Assembly (NCBI RefSeq): GCF_001565895.1
Contig: NZ_LSNE01000009.1
Location: forward strand, 189,683-230,520
Direction: 5' to 3'
DNA from: Paraglaciecola hydrolytica
GTDB lineage: Bacteria > Pseudomonadota > Gammaproteobacteria > Enterobacterales > Alteromonadaceae
DNA length: 40,838 nucleotides
Shown here: piece by piece, positions 25,861-35,910 of the stretch
Layout: each line of letters starts with the position of its first letter
Numbering within the stretch: the stretch's first letter is position 1
Notes under the pieces: model-generated
Told to the model about the DNA's origin: nothing
The model's database searches: none
What the model saw: the letters and a program-made list of their open reading frames with translations, nothing else
Translations under genes and position numbers: made by a program

Positions 25861-27195
25861 ATGCTTAATCAACAACAGCTACTGGATCAAACCACAAGTC
25901 AACTAAACTTCGATTTTTTGCATCATTATCCCTTCAAAAGTGCGCGCCATTTAGAAACGATTGACGCTGGAGATGCAGTAGAAATCTTGCAAGCCCAAGA
26001 GGTTTTTGTGGCGCGTAATCTCTGGCATTTTCTGTCGGCAGGCAGTGCAGAGCAGATATTTTCGTTGCTCAGAACAGATTATGCTTGTCAGCTACTTAAG
26101 AGTTTAGATAGCCACGTGGCCGTCACATTATTAAGCCGAGTAACAGATGATAAGCTGGATGTTTTATTGGCTGCCCTGGATGTTAGCGAAAGTTTGCTCG
26201 CCAAAGAATTTCGTGAGCTGTTAGAGTATCCGGAAAATACCGCTGCCCGATTAATGACCACTAGGGTGAATACTTTTTATGAGGACATGGAAGTGGCTGC
26301 GGTATTGGCCAAGTTAAAACAACTCAAACAAGTGTCGCCTGATGTGGTTTATGTGCTCAATAACAATCAACAATTAGTCGGCGAATGCACCCTAGCCGAG
26401 TTGATCATTGCTGAGCCCGATGACAAGTTAAATATCTTAGCCAAACCTATTAGTACCGTTTTAAGTGCACTGGATAATAAAGAAACCGTTATCGAAAAAT
26501 TTGAAGGGTTTCGCTGTAATGCCATACCCGTTATGGATAGCCATAATCAATTAATTGGTTTGATCCGTTTTTTTGATGTCTATGAAACCACCAAAGAAGA
26601 TTTGGCCAGCGATATGCAAACCATGGTGGGTGCCAGTAAAGAAGAAAAAGCCCTTTCAAGTAGTTGGTTTGCAGTCAAAAAACGTTTACCTTGGTTACAG
26701 ATTAATTTGTTAACTGCCTTTGCTGCTTCTGCCGTGGTAGGGGCGTTTGAAGATCTTATCGCGCAAATTACCGCCTTGGCTATATTGCTGCCAGTAGCTG
26801 CTGGGCAATCTGGTAATGCGGGAGCTCAGGCACTGGCCGTGACCATGCGTGGTTTGACTCTGCGAGAAATTACTCCTAGGCATTGGCTAAAGGTGATGAC
26901 TAAAGAATTATTGGCTGGCTTGCTTAATGGTATTGCCATTGCAGTGACCTGTTCTATTGCCGTGTATTTATGGAGTGGCTCAGTCGGTTTAGCCTTGGTG
27001 ATGGCAATAGCTATGGTCACATCGCTTGCTATTGCTTGTACCGCAGGGGCTATTGTACCTATTGCTTTGAAAAAATTTGGAATGGATCCCGCTCAGTCAT
27101 CGTCCATTGTATTAACTACCATTACCGACATTGTTGGTTTTATGTCATTTCTTGGCATTGCCTTATTATTATCAGACATGTTACCTAAGGGTTAA
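25861..27195 (+). CDS. mgtE: MgtE-type magnesium transporter, 444 aa
   Basis: The full MgtE architecture is present: MgtE_N domain (about residues 25-125), CBS pair (about 125-255), a connecting helix, and five C-terminal membrane helices. The pore block GQSGNAGAQALAVTMRGL and the last-helix motif SSIVLTTITDIVGF with the conserved Asp are visible. It should conduct Mg2+ inward down the membrane potential, closing when the cytoplasmic domains bind Mg2+. It is preceded by AGGAAGGGAG and is the last gene of the channel-MgtE group, followed by a good terminator. The length agrees with characterised MgtE proteins. Confidence 0.92.
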   Translation: MLNQQQLLDQTTSQLNFDFLHHYPFKSARHLETIDAGDAVEILQAQEVFVARNLWHFLSAGSAEQIFSLLRTDYACQLLKSLDSHVAVTLLSRVTDDKLDVLLAALDVSESLLAKEFRELLEYPENTAARLMTTRVNTFYEDMEVAAVLAKLKQLKQVSPDVVYVLNNNQQLVGECTLAELIIAEPDDKLNILAKPISTVLSALDNKETVIEKFEGFRCNAIPVMDSHNQLIGLIRFFDVYETTKEDLASDMQTMVGASKEEKALSSSWFAVKKRLPWLQINLLTAFAASAVVGAFEDLIAQITALAILLPVAAGQSGNAGAQALAVTMRGLTLREITPRHWLKVMTKELLAGLLNGIAIAVTCSIAVYLWSGSVGLALVMAIAMVTSLAIACTAGAIVPIALKKFGMDPAQSSSIVLTTITDIVGFMSFLGIALLLSDMLPKG

Positions 27196-27207
27196 GCACT
27201 TGTAAGC

Positions 27208-27251
27208 CTAAGTCAGTGCGGCTAACTAAATCACTGACTTAGTTAATTTTT
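27208..27251 (+). terminator. Intrinsic terminator after mgtE
   Basis: CTAAGTCAGTG (27208-27218) pairs perfectly with CACTGACTTAG (27232-27242) around a 13-nt loop, followed by TTAATTTTT. It lies 13 bp after the mgtE stop. Confidence 0.8.
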
Positions 27252-27265
27252 GCGCGTTTCTTCAG

Positions 27266-27294
27266 TTGCTTATGGCTTTTATCCTCTATATAAT
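27266..27294 (+). promoter_or_regulatory. Promoter of the rimP-nusA-infB operon
   Basis: TTGCTT (27266-27271), a 17-nt spacer and a perfect TATAAT (27289-27294), followed by GCGGCC. Such a GC-rich discriminator is typical of growth-rate and stringent-controlled promoters of translation genes. Transcription would start near 27301, leaving a leader of about 275 nt before rimP. Confidence 0.75.
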
Positions 27295-27351
27295 GCGGCC
27301 ATCTTTTGAGACGGGCTCCCTCTGATTTGGATAGTAACGTTTCGCATAAAG

Positions 27352-27559
27352 GCAGAAGATTAATAAGTTATACTGTGGCAACTGCTTCATATTAAACGAC
27401 GTACACTTCTGCAACCACTGTCTAAAATGCTGTTATAAACACATTTTAGTGAAATTAGTGGACTAGGGTCCAGAATCAAACAGCCCCGCTTGAAAGGGGC
27501 TTTTTGTTATCCGTTTTGTCGTATTTTATAAACATACTCTGGGCATTAGCCCTTTTTTT
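27352..27559 (+). promoter_or_regulatory. Structured rimP leader with two terminator-like hairpins (candidate attenuator)
   Basis: Elements in order are: complementary arms GCAGAAG (27352-27358) and CTTCTGC (27406-27412); a 12-bp hairpin with one bulge at 27422-27449; AGCCCC/GGGGCT (27482-27487, 27496-27501) followed by T5; and GGGC/GCCC (27541-27544, 27549-27552) followed by T7 immediately before the rimP ribosome site. A rimP leader with a premature terminator is known in other gammaproteobacteria. No intact tRNA gene is present, although a tRNA often sits here in relatives of Escherichia. Confidence 0.6.
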
Positions 27560-27576
27560 GTTTTTGGAGCAAGCTT

Positions 27577-28035
27577 TTGTCACAACTTGAAAAAAAATTA
27601 ACCGACATGCTGGTTGCCCCCGTTGAAGCCTTAGGTTTTGAATTGGTGGGTATCGAGTTTGTCCGCGCGGGTAAACATTCTACTTTGCGTATATATATTG
27701 ATCATCCAGACGGTATTACGGTAGAAAACTGTGCCGATGTCAGCCACCAAGTAAGTGCTGTCATGGATGTAGAAGATCCTATCACTGTTGAATATAACCT
27801 CGAAGTATCTTCACCGGGTATGGATAGACCCTTATTCAAAGAACAACATTATCTGAATTGTGTTGGCGAAGTAGTCTCAGTGCGCTTGAGAATGCCACTT
27901 AACGACAGACGCAATTTTAAAGGTAAATTACTGGCCTGCGAAGCAGGTAACTTAACAGTTCAAGTTGATAACCAAACCTTTGTGTTGGCTATTGTAAATA
28001 TAGAGAAAGGAAACTTGGTTCCTTCATTTGACTAA
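27577..28035 (+). CDS. rimP: Ribosome maturation factor RimP, 152 aa
   Basis: It begins at TTG 27577 with GGAG 7 nt upstream, which fixes the start. The N-terminus ([27 protein letters not shown]) lines up residue for residue with Escherichia RimP. The conserved [28 protein letters not shown] and [13 protein letters not shown] blocks follow, with the C-terminal SH3-like domain at the end. RimP binds the 30S precursor and helps S12 and S19 assembly. It is the first gene of the rimP-nusA-infB operon, and the weak start codon and leader hairpins suggest modest, regulated expression. Confidence 0.96.
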   Translation: MSQLEKKLTDMLVAPVEALGFELVGIEFVRAGKHSTLRIYIDHPDGITVENCADVSHQVSAVMDVEDPITVEYNLEVSSPGMDRPLFKEQHYLNCVGEVVSVRLRMPLNDRRNFKGKLLACEAGNLTVQVDNQTFVLAIVNIEKGNLVPSFD

Positions 28036-28083
28036 GTAAGGAAATAGTTCATGTCTGGCAAGAAAGTAAAAAGTGAGGCAACA

Positions 28084-29577
28084 ATGAATAAAGAAATTTT
28101 ATTAGTGGCTGAAGCCGTATCTAATGAAAAACAGGTTCCAAGAGAAAAAATCTTCGAAGCCTTAGAATTCGCAATCGCTAGCGCTACCAAAAAGAAAAAT
28201 GAAGGCAATATCGAAGTGCGTGTCAGCATTAACCGCGAAACCGGCGATTTTGATACCTTCCGTCGTTGGTTAGTGGTTGCAGATGATCATAAACAAGAAA
28301 ACCCTACGGCGGAAATGTGTATTTCGGCAGCGCAGATGGATGAACCTCATTTGCAATTAGGTGACTTTGTTGAAGAGCAAATTGATTCTATCGCTTTTGA
28401 CCGTATTACGACACAAACCGCCAAACAAGTTATCGTGCAAAAAGTACGTGAAGCTGAGCGCAATCAGGTTATTGCTGAATACGAAGAGCGTGTTGGTGAA
28501 TTAGTCACAGGTACCGTTAAAAAAGTAAATCGCGATAATATCGTCATTGATTTAGGTAATAACGCTGAAGGCGTGATTTATCGTGATGATATGTTACCTC
28601 GCGAAACTTTCCGTCCGGGTGACCGGGTCCGTGGTTTATTGTATGTTATTCGCCCTGAAGCCCGTGGCGCGCAGTTGTTTATCAGCCGTACTCACCCTGA
28701 TATGTTGGTTGAATTGTTCCGCATTGAAGTGCCAGAAATCGCTGAAGAAACGCTGGAAATCAAAGCCGCCGCGCGCGATCCAGGTTCTCGCGCAAAAATC
28801 GCGGTAAAAACCAATGATAAACGTTTAGATCCTGTTGGGGCTTGTGTTGGTATGCGTGGGTCACGTGTACAAGCCGTATCTGGCGAGCTTAACGGTGAGC
28901 GTGTGGATATCGTATTGTGGGATGATAACCCCGCCCAGTTTGTTATTAATGCTATGGCACCTGCAGAAGTTGCCTCGATAGTAGTAGATGAAGATAGACA
29001 TGCCATGGATGTGGCGGTTCAAGCTGATAACTTAGCTCAAGCTATCGGTCGTAGTGGTCAAAACGTACGTTTAGCTAGCCAGTTGACTGGTTGGGAACTT
29101 AACGTGATGACAGTTGAAGATCTTAACGCTAAACATGCAGAAGAAAACGCCAAGGTATTGGCTGTGTTCACTGCAGGTTTAGATATAGATGAAGATTTTG
29201 CCAGCTTATTGGTAGATGAAGGTTTCAGCACCTTAGAAGAAATTGCTTATGTTCCAATCAACGAACTTTTAGACATTGAAGGTTTGGATGAAGACATGGT
29301 TGAAGAATTGCGCGGCCGAGCTCGTGCAACCCTCACAACCCGTGCATTAGCCAATGAAGAAACACTTGAAGCTTCTGAGCCGAAAGAAGAATTGCTGAAT
29401 TTACCCGGTATGGACAGACATGTGGCTTACATATTAGCAAGCCGCGGCATTACCGATCTTGAAGCGCTGGCCGAACAAGGCACAGACGAGATTGCAGATA
29501 TTGAAGAGCTAAACGAAGAAAAAGCGGGTGAGCTGATTATGGCTGCTCGAAATATCGTTTGGTTTAATGAAGAATAG
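28084..29577 (+). CDS. nusA: Transcription termination/antitermination protein NusA, 497 aa
   Basis: The ATG at 28084, with GAGG 6 nt upstream, gives [16 protein letters not shown], matching the family N-terminus; the ATG at 28051 would add 11 residues. Domains in order are the RNA-polymerase-binding N-domain (about 1-125), S1 ([21 protein letters not shown], near 135-200), two KH domains (about 200-345), and two acidic C-terminal repeats (about 365-420 and 440-495). The two acidic repeats are a gammaproteobacterial trait. NusA controls pausing, intrinsic termination and antitermination, and in relatives it regulates its own operon, which fits the hairpins in the rimP leader. Confidence 0.97.
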   Translation: MNKEILLVAEAVSNEKQVPREKIFEALEFAIASATKKKNEGNIEVRVSINRETGDFDTFRRWLVVADDHKQENPTAEMCISAAQMDEPHLQLGDFVEEQIDSIAFDRITTQTAKQVIVQKVREAERNQVIAEYEERVGELVTGTVKKVNRDNIVIDLGNNAEGVIYRDDMLPRETFRPGDRVRGLLYVIRPEARGAQLFISRTHPDMLVELFRIEVPEIAEETLEIKAAARDPGSRAKIAVKTNDKRLDPVGACVGMRGSRVQAVSGELNGERVDIVLWDDNPAQFVINAMAPAEVASIVVDEDRHAMDVAVQADNLAQAIGRSGQNVRLASQLTGWELNVMTVEDLNAKHAEENAKVLAVFTAGLDIDEDFASLLVDEGFSTLEEIAYVPINELLDIEGLDEDMVEELRGRARATLTTRALANEETLEASEPKEELLNLPGMDRHVAYILASRGITDLEALAEQGTDEIADIEELNEEKAGELIMAARNIVWFNEE

Positions 29578-29598
29578 GTCACCAGGAGGAATACCAGT

Positions 29599-32208
29599 AT
29601 GGCAGACGTATCCATAGAAAAACTCGCCACCGATATAGGCACTTCGGTAGACCGTTTAATACAACAGTTTAATAGCGCAGGCATTGTAAAAAATGCTACT
29701 TCTAATGTTACTGAAGAAGAAAAACGCCAATTGCTCGACTTTTTAAGTAAGCAACATGGCGGTTTTGGTTCAGGTGCGCCTAGTCGTATGACTTTACAGC
29801 GCAAGACTACCAGTACGCTCAGCGTCGGTAAGTCGAAAGCCGTAACCGTAGAAGTACGCAAAAAACGTACTTATATTAAACGTACAGACGTAGAAGAGCA
29901 GGCCTTAGCGGAAGAAGAAGCTAAGCGAATTGCGGCTGAGCAACAAGCTAAGTTGCAAGCTGAGCAAGAAAACGCTGAACGTGCCAAAAAAGAAGCGGAA
30001 GAAAAAGCCCAGAAAGCCGCTGAAGCTAAAGCGAAAGCCGAAGCTGAGCGTATTGCACGTGCTGAAAAAGCCAAAAAAGAGGCAGAAGCCCGTCAAGCGG
30101 AAGAATCTTCTTTAAGCCCAGCCGAAAAAGCTGAGCAAGAAAAAGCTCGTGCCGATGCTGAAAAAATTCGCAAGGCACAGGAAGAAGAATCTCAGCGTAA
30201 ACTTGAAGAAGATGCTAAAGCCTCTGCTGATGAAGCTAAAAAACTAGCTGAAGAAAACTCTCGTCGCTGGAAAGAAGAAGAAGAGCGTCGTAAGAAGCAA
30301 GAAGCCGAAGAAGTGCATTTACATTCAAACCGTTATGCGCAAGAAGCGGAAGATGCTGATGATATTCAATCTGAACGTAGCTCACGCCGTCGTAAAAAGC
30401 CGAAGAAAAATGCTGGTTCTGACCTTAAACATGGCTTTAACAAGCCTGCTCAGCCTGTAGAAAAAAGCGCGCGTATTGGCGAATCTATCACCGTTAGCGA
30501 ATTAGCCAGTAAATTGGCGATTAAGGCCACTGAAGTCATCAAAGCGATGATGAAAATGGGCGAAATGGTTACCATTAACCATGTTCTTGACCAAGAAACT
30601 GCGATTTTAGTGGTTGAAGAAATGGGTCACAAATATGAATTGGTTAACGATAACGCCCTTGAAGATGAGTTGTTGGCTGATAACGAAGTACATGATCAAG
30701 ATTCACGTGCACCAGTTGTTACTATCATGGGTCACGTTGACCACGGTAAAACCTCGTTACTCGATTACATTCGTCGTGCCAAAGTGGCTGATGGTGAAGC
30801 GGGTGGTATTACTCAACACATCGGTGCTTATAGTGTTGAAACAGATAAAGGTCGTATTGCATTCTTAGATACCCCTGGTCACGCCGCGTTTACCGCCATG
30901 CGTGCTCGTGGTGCTACCGCAACTGATATCGTGGTACTTGTTGTTGCAGCAGACGATGGTGTTATGCCACAAACTAAAGAAGCCATTCAGCACGCTAAAG
31001 CTGCAGGTGTGCCGTTAATCGTTGCGGTTAACAAAATGGACAAAGATTCTGTTGATGTAGACCGAGTTAAACAAGAGTTGTCACAACTTGAGGTTATCTC
31101 TGAAGAGTGGGGTGGTGAAAACCAATTCCTCTATGTATCGGCGAAAACCGGTATGGGCATCGATGACTTACTTGACGCCATTATTGTGCAAGCTGAAATG
31201 TTAGATCTTAAAGCTGCGCCTACCGGCCCAGCTAAAGGTATCGTTATCGAGTCTCGTCTGGATAAAGGACGTGGACCGGTTGCATCAGTATTGATCCAAC
31301 AAGGTCAACTTAAAGCCGGTGATATACTACTTTGTGGTATTGAATATGGCCGTGTTCGTGCGATGCGTGATGAAAATGGCAAAGAAGTGACGGTTGCAGG
31401 TCCTTCTACTCCGGTTGAAGTGCTTGGTTTGTCCGGCGTACCGCTTGCAGGTGAAGAAGCCTTAGTCGTACAAGACGAACGTAAAGCGCGTGAAGTTGCG
31501 TCTAAACGTAATATGAAACAACGTGAGCTTAAACTGGCTAAACAACAAAAATCTAAACTTGAAAACATGTTTGCCAATATGGAAGCGGGTAAGTTTAGTG
31601 AGTTGAATATCGTCCTTAAAGCTGACGTTCAAGGTTCGGTTGAAGCCATTGCTGAATCACTGATGCGTTTGTCAACTGACGAAGTAAAAGTGAATATCGT
31701 TGGTAGTGGTGTAGGTGGTATTACCGAGACTGACGCTAGTTTAGCGAATGCTTCAAGTGCTATCGTCATTGGTTTTAACGTTCGTGCCGATGCCACTGCG
31801 CGTCGTATCATTGAAGCCGAAGAAATTGATTTACGTTACTACAGCATTATTTATAACTTGATTGATGAAGTTAAGTTTGCCATGACAGGCATGTTAGCGC
31901 CTGAATTCAAACAACAAATCATCGGTTTGGCTGAAGTACGTGACGTCTTTAAATCGCCTAAACTTGGTGCTATTGCTGGTTGTATGGTAATTGAAGGTAA
32001 CGTTAAACGTAGTAATCCTATTCGTGTATTACGTGACAATATCGTTATTTATGAAGGTGAACTTGAATCGCTACGTCGTTTCAAAGACGATGTACAAGAA
32101 GTTCGTAACGGTATGGAATGTGGTATCGGTGTGAAAAACTACAACGATGTACGTGCAGGTGACCAAATCGAAGTATTTGAAATTGTGGAAGTAAAACGCG
32201 AACTATAA
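29599..32208 (+). CDS. infB: Translation initiation factor IF-2, 869 aa
   Basis: The ATG at 29599 follows CAGGAGGA. An IF2_N domain comes first, then a long Lys/Glu/Ala-rich coiled region (about residues 95-245), a second IF2_N-like segment ([17 protein letters not shown]), and the GTPase domain with G1 GHVDHGKT at 378-385, DTPGHAAFT and NKMD. Beta-barrel and C-terminal domains that bind initiator tRNA complete the protein. IF-2 is the GTPase that delivers fMet-tRNA to the 30S subunit and promotes subunit joining. It lies 21 bp after nusA in the same operon. The coiled region is low-complexity and gives many false ORFs in other frames. Confidence 0.97.
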   Translation: MADVSIEKLATDIGTSVDRLIQQFNSAGIVKNATSNVTEEEKRQLLDFLSKQHGGFGSGAPSRMTLQRKTTSTLSVGKSKAVTVEVRKKRTYIKRTDVEEQALAEEEAKRIAAEQQAKLQAEQENAERAKKEAEEKAQKAAEAKAKAEAERIARAEKAKKEAEARQAEESSLSPAEKAEQEKARADAEKIRKAQEEESQRKLEEDAKASADEAKKLAEENSRRWKEEEERRKKQEAEEVHLHSNRYAQEAEDADDIQSERSSRRRKKPKKNAGSDLKHGFNKPAQPVEKSARIGESITVSELASKLAIKATEVIKAMMKMGEMVTINHVLDQETAILVVEEMGHKYELVNDNALEDELLADNEVHDQDSRAPVVTIMGHVDHGKTSLLDYIRRAKVADGEAGGITQHIGAYSVETDKGRIAFLDTPGHAAFTAMRARGATATDIVVLVVAADDGVMPQTKEAIQHAKAAGVPLIVAVNKMDKDSVDVDRVKQELSQLEVISEEWGGENQFLYVSAKTGMGIDDLLDAIIVQAEMLDLKAAPTGPAKGIVIESRLDKGRGPVASVLIQQGQLKAGDILLCGIEYGRVRAMRDENGKEVTVAGPSTPVEVLGLSGVPLAGEEALVVQDERKAREVASKRNMKQRELKLAKQQKSKLENMFANMEAGKFSELNIVLKADVQGSVEAIAESLMRLSTDEVKVNIVGSGVGGITETDASLANASSAIVIGFNVRADATARRIIEAEEIDLRYYSIIYNLIDEVKFAMTGMLAPEFKQQIIGLAEVRDVFKSPKLGAIAGCMVIEGNVKRSNPIRVLRDNIVIYEGELESLRRFKDDVQEVRNGMECGIGVKNYNDVRAGDQIEVFEIVEVKREL

Positions 32209-32255
32209 TGAGTTAGTCGCACTCTTACACAAGCTTTGATTCAAGATAAATATAA

Positions 32256-32278
32256 ACGGAGGCTAAGGCCTCCGTTTT
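32256..32278 (+). terminator. Partial terminator between infB and rbfA
   Basis: ACGGAGGC (32256-32263), loop TAAG, GCCTCCGT (32268-32275), then only TTTC. The stem is strong but the T-run is short, so it probably attenuates rather than ends transcription. It is 47 bp after the infB stop. Confidence 0.6.
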
Positions 32279-32319
32279 CGCAATTGTGATGACATTTAAT
32301 CATGTCAGGAGAAAAAAAG

Positions 32320-32748
32320 ATGGCCAGAGAATTTTCCCGTACTGATCGTGTAGGTCAGCAAATACATAAAGAAATCGCCAGTATTTTACAAAATGAGTTT
32401 AAAAACCGTGATCCCCGTTTAGGCATGGTGACAGTCTCTGATGTGGAAGTCTCTCGTGACTTAGCCCACTGCAAAATTTTTGTGACTTTTTTCGAAAATA
32501 ACGAAGAGCAAGTGCAAAATTATTTGAATATTTTGTTTGAAAACAAAGGTTTTATTCGTACGTTGTTAGCCAGCCGTATGCGTATGCGCGCTGTACCAGG
32601 ATTAAGTTTTGTGCGTGATAGCTCCTTAACCGAAGGTATACGCATTGCTAACTTGGTTAGCGAAACTCGCAATAAAGATAACGAACGGGCGCGTTTGGCT
32701 GGTCGTGAGTCAGAAATAGACGGTACCTCAGAGCAAAAAGAGGATTAA
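32320..32748 (+). CDS. rbfA: 30S ribosome-binding factor RbfA, 142 aa
   Basis: The ATG at 32320 with CAGGAG 8 nt upstream gives [15 protein letters not shown], matching the family start; an ATG at 32302 adds six residues ahead of the family N-terminus and overlaps that ribosome site. Conserved blocks are [32 protein letters not shown] and the KH-type C-terminal half with [10 protein letters not shown]. RbfA binds the 16S 5' helix and helps late 30S maturation and cold adaptation. It sits between infB and truB and ends 2 bp before the truB GTG. Confidence 0.96.
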   Translation: MAREFSRTDRVGQQIHKEIASILQNEFKNRDPRLGMVTVSDVEVSRDLAHCKIFVTFFENNEEQVQNYLNILFENKGFIRTLLASRMRMRAVPGLSFVRDSSLTEGIRIANLVSETRNKDNERARLAGRESEIDGTSEQKED

Positions 32749-32750
32749 GG

Positions 32751-33707
32751 GTGGCTAAAAAACGTAAGGGACGCCTAATAGACGGTATCTTTCTACTGAA
32801 TAAATCCTTAGATATTTCGTCTAATCAAGCCATGCAAAAAGTCAGGTGGGCCTTTGGCGCAGCAAAAGCTGGCCATACTGGCGCACTTGATCCCCTTGCT
32901 ACAGGTATGTTGCCTGTGTGTTTAGGTGAGGCCACTAAGTTTTCGCAGTTTTTACTGGATACAGATAAAACTTATCAAGTTACGGCCAAGTTAGGTGTGC
33001 GCACTACAACCTCTGATGCTGCTGGTGAAGTAGTAGAAACAAAAGAGGTTAATGTTACTGCAAAACAGTTTGCTCAAGCATGTGAGCAGTTTCGAGGGCC
33101 AATAAAACAAGTACCTTCAATGTTTTCCGCCTTAAAACATCAGGGTAAACCTCTATATACCTATGCCAGACAAGGCATTGATATCCCTCGTGAAGCTCGC
33201 GCTATTACCATATTTTCGCTAAGTATCGATCGTTTTGACGGCGATGAAGTGGATATGACGGTACATTGCAGTAAAGGCACGTATATCCGTTCATTGGTAG
33301 ATGATATTGGTCAGGTGTTGGGCTGTGGAGCTTATGTCAGCAAACTACATCGAACTAAAGTAACTGATTATCCCAGTGATAAAATGCTCACCCTTGAACA
33401 ACTTGATGTACTCGTTAGTCAAGCTAAAGAACAGGGCATAGAGGTCGCTGAGTTGTTAGATCCTTTATTGCTTCCTATGGACACTGCGGTAAAAGGCTTA
33501 GCAGAAGTCACTTTGAGTGCTGAACAAGTGGTGTATTACAATAATGGCAATTCGGCCAGGCTCGCAGTGTCATCTTCTTCGACGGCTATCCCCGGCGAAC
33601 AAGTACGTGTTTATGCGCCTGATACTCACCTTTTTTTAGGCGTGGGTATATATGAAGAAGGCAATCGAGTGCAACCCAAACGGGTGGTAGTGAGAGAGTC
33701 TGCATAA
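32751..33707 (+). CDS. truB: tRNA pseudouridine(55) synthase TruB, 318 aa
   Basis: Catalytic Asp47 lies in [15 protein letters not shown], and [27 protein letters not shown] and the C-terminal PUA-type domain follow. TruB isomerises U55 in the T-loop of tRNAs and also acts as a tRNA chaperone. It starts at GTG 32751, 2 bp after rbfA, with GAGG upstream. In most relatives rpsO and pnp come next, but here three minus-strand genes intervene. Confidence 0.96.
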   Translation: MAKKRKGRLIDGIFLLNKSLDISSNQAMQKVRWAFGAAKAGHTGALDPLATGMLPVCLGEATKFSQFLLDTDKTYQVTAKLGVRTTTSDAAGEVVETKEVNVTAKQFAQACEQFRGPIKQVPSMFSALKHQGKPLYTYARQGIDIPREARAITIFSLSIDRFDGDEVDMTVHCSKGTYIRSLVDDIGQVLGCGAYVSKLHRTKVTDYPSDKMLTLEQLDVLVSQAKEQGIEVAELLDPLLLPMDTAVKGLAEVTLSAEQVVYYNNGNSARLAVSSSSTAIPGEQVRVYAPDTHLFLGVGIYEEGNRVQPKRVVVRESA

Positions 33708-33732
33708 GGCTACAGCATTATTCTAATATTTA

Positions 33733-33978
33733 TTAACGAGAAAAATTTCGATTCTGAGTATTGGCTTGCAAAGCTTCAAAATAGCGATATATATGTTGGC
33801 GCATTGAAGAACAAGTAGCCAGATAATGCAGTATTTTTTGATAGGCTCCCTTGTCGATATTCGCCACAAATTCTGGTTGATCTCTAGTAAATAATAACCA
33901 CACACCTGACTGGTTTTCATCATAAATACAGGCTGTTACTGGCTCACTTTGCACAGATAGATTGCTGGTGTTTGGCAT
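33733..33978 (-). CDS. Small hypothetical protein, 81 aa
   Basis: The ATG at 33978 has AAGGAG 8 nt upstream on the minus strand, a strong ribosome site. The product is soluble, without signal peptide or membrane segment, and has a balanced composition (VTACIYDENQSGVWLLF, MRQHIYRYFEALQAN). I do not recognise a family. The overlapping frame 33723-33923 lacks such a site and is treated as a shadow. It is convergent with truB, 25 bp apart, with no clear terminator between. Confidence 0.6.
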   Translation of the reverse strand: MPNTSNLSVQSEPVTACIYDENQSGVWLLFTRDQPEFVANIDKGAYQKILHYLATCSSMRQHIYRYFEALQANTQNRNFSR

Positions 33979-34443
33979 TTTCTCTCTCCTTAACTGGCTG
34001 GTATTCAGTGGTTTTTTGACATGTGTTATTCATGCATTGAGCGAGTAGATTGCTGCAGTTAAAAATCAACTAGCCGCACTTTCGTTGTCGCCATTATGTT
34101 TAACATAGCGAAGATTGTGCCACTTAATTAAGTTATTGATTTTCAATAGTTTAGTTAAATGCTAAGTGATTTTTGTAGATGAAATCTGTAAAACTTTCCC
34201 AGATGTGTCTGTTTTTTTCACGTTTGACTAAAATGACAAGACGATTAGCCCTAATCTGCATAGCAATATTGACTTTTTTAATTGAATTATGATCCGCAGA
34301 TTCAACTTGTAAGGGCAATATAGGTTTTATTTTATAGTAAGATTTGTGAACGTGAATTGGCGAGAAGTGTAATTCAATGAATTTTGAGGAACAAAGCAGC
34401 CATTGTTCAGGCTGCTTTGGTTTATAAAAATATCAAATAGAGT
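33979..34443. other. 465-bp non-coding stretch with a hairpin at its right end
   Basis: AT-rich and without a supported gene. A perfect 10-bp stem, CAAAGCAGCC (34392-34401) and GGCTGCTTTG (34410-34419), lies 24 bp past the HPF stop on the minus strand and is the likely end of that transcript, although neither side has a long T-run. TTGACT-like boxes at 34222 and 34269 have no well-spaced -10 partner, so a small RNA here cannot be supported. Confidence 0.45.
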
Positions 34444-34800
34444 TTAGGTTAGATTCATTTCCTGAATGATTTCATGGGCAATTTCAGGCGTTGTCACTGT
34501 TGGTTTTTCATGTAGTTTACCTTTTAAGTGGCCTTTTCTATGTGACAGAGCCGCATCCAGTTTTTTGGCGGCCTTGGCAATGGCGGGATACATCACATGA
34601 TCTGCACCAGTTGCAGAAATTTTACTACCTTCGTAATTCGTGCGTATTTCCACTTCATAGTCGCCGTGTTCTTTGGCAATGATAATGTCGAGAGAAATCA
34701 GAGTAGGGAAGTGGCTGGATATCTTGGAAAACTTTTCATCGACGTATTGTTTAATTCCGTCGCTAATATCTACATGGTGACCAGAAAGCTTTATTTTCAT
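34444..34800 (-). CDS. hpf: Ribosome hibernation promoting factor HPF (short form), 118 aa
   Basis: The sequence fits the HPF/RaiA/YfiA family: MKIKLSGHHVDISDGIKQYV at the start, the KFSKISSHFP helix, then KISATGADHVMYPAIAKAAKKLDAAL with the usual beta-alpha arrangement, and a short basic tail. It lacks the C-terminal dimerisation domain of long HPF. It binds the 30S decoding region in stationary phase and blocks translation. AAGGA sits 7 nt before the ATG. It stands alone here rather than in an rpoN operon, so a second copy elsewhere in the genome is likely. Confidence 0.9.
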   Translation of the reverse strand: MKIKLSGHHVDISDGIKQYVDEKFSKISSHFPTLISLDIIIAKEHGDYEVEIRTNYEGSKISATGADHVMYPAIAKAAKKLDAALSHRKGHLKGKLHEKPTVTTPEIAHEIIQEMNLT

Positions 34801-34959
34801 AGGTTTTCCTTTTGCGTTTAATTTACATACTAGGTTACTTCTTGTGTCTCACTTATCAAGCTTGGGGCAATGTTGCTAAAATGCAAGTTCTGACTGTAAC
34901 TTGTTTGTCATAAAAGGTGAAGTCTCTATGCTCTCTTTGCTGCGGCTAATTTATTCTTA

Positions 34960-35628
34960 CTACTTTTGAAATTCATCTGTTTCGTAATAAAGCGGTTTTA
35001 TTGAGCCACAAAAAGCCAGTTTTTGATAAATTTCATTCTGGCTCGGCACCGCACTAGATGCCCTGAAAGTAGTAATACAACTCACATCATCTAACAGTAA
35101 CAGTAAGTGGTCATAACTTGGGGCACTTTGTAACTGGTGCACTAAAAGTCGCCTGTTGTTATTTAACTCAACACTGTCATATACCTGGGTTGAACTAGAT
35201 GGCTGAGGCTCATCTAACATTCTTAAATAAAGTTGAGTGTCCATGACTAAATCAATATTGGGCAGTGTCAGTGAACCACCTCGGGCGAAATGTCCTAAGT
35301 AAACATCGGCTTTTAAACTTAGCTTTTCACCGCGTATTAAGCTTTGTAAATTAAAGGGTTTGGGTTTAACGGTGACTAGATCCGCATCATTCACTAAATG
35401 CAGTAAAGGGATGTATTTGCTGTCCACTCGGTATATTAACTGAACATTTTGACCAGGTTTATATTGAGGTAATACCGATGCATATAAACTAGAGGCGTGG
35501 GTGACTAATACCATGCCATGAGTGCCCATATATTTGGGATCTAATGGCTGAACCTCGGCGGCTTTTTCTTCTGCACTAAGCAGGGTAGTAAAACAATAGA
35601 GTGTCACAAAAAATAAAATTTTATACAT
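34960..35628 (-). CDS. Secreted or periplasmic hypothetical protein, 222 aa
   Basis: An N-terminal signal peptide is clear (YKILFFVTLYCFTTLLSAEE, cleavage near residue 19-20). The mature part is beta-rich with two cysteines, C184 and C207, which could form a disulfide in the periplasm. Segments such as GQNVQLIYRVDSKYIPLLHL and LKADVYLGHFARGGSL resemble the C-terminal pattern of CsiV-like or peptidoglycan-associated proteins found in marine gammaproteobacteria, but I cannot assign a family with confidence. It is divergent from rpsO, sharing a 282-bp upstream region. Confidence 0.75.
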   Translation of the reverse strand: MYKILFFVTLYCFTTLLSAEEKAAEVQPLDPKYMGTHGMVLVTHASSLYASVLPQYKPGQNVQLIYRVDSKYIPLLHLVNDADLVTVKPKPFNLQSLIRGEKLSLKADVYLGHFARGGSLTLPNIDLVMDTQLYLRMLDEPQPSSSTQVYDSVELNNNRRLLVHQLQSAPSYDHLLLLLDDVSCITTFRASSAVPSQNEIYQKLAFCGSIKPLYYETDEFQK

Positions 35629-35795
35629 CTAGGACTCTTAAACTCACAAAGGTAAACATGGTCAGCGCGATATGCATCGCTTATTAGGTGCATATGGTAT
35701 TTTATCCTCATAGAATTAGAAATAACTCTGAAGTAATTTATCTGACGTATTGCCTTAAACCCTCGGATTATCTGTTGTATAGCCAAACATAGGCC

Positions 35796-35891
35796 TTGCT
35801 ATCTATACATTGATCGCTATAATACGCGCTCATTTTTGGCTTGCTGAATTAGTGATCGGCAGGTCTGTTTAAACTATCCGGTTAACGCCGG
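35796..35891 (+). promoter_or_regulatory. rpsO promoter and leader
   Basis: TTGCTA (35796-35801), 16 nt, then a perfect TATAAT (35818-35823) and a GC-containing discriminator. The leader of about 80 nt carries a CCGG/CCGG hairpin (35878-35881, 35888-35891) close to the ribosome site at 35901. S15 represses its own translation by a leader structure in Escherichia, and a similar mechanism is plausible here but not shown. Confidence 0.65.
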
Positions 35892-35910
35892 TCCTACTTT
35901 GGAGAAAAAT

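Noticed and set aside
27352-27417. Possible tRNA gene: 7-bp arms GCAGAAG/CTTCTGC followed by AACCA
   Set aside because: Only 47 nt lie between the arms, too few for a tRNA, the discriminator/CCA spacing is off by one, and no T-loop consensus or anticodon stem is found.
29871-30115. Several 60-70 codon ORFs within the infB coiled region
   Set aside because: They arise from the Lys/Glu/Ala-rich repeats read in other frames.
33723-33923. Overlapping 66-aa ORF in another frame of the 33733-33978 gene
   Set aside because: The 81-aa frame has a strong AAGGAG ribosome site, and this one has none.
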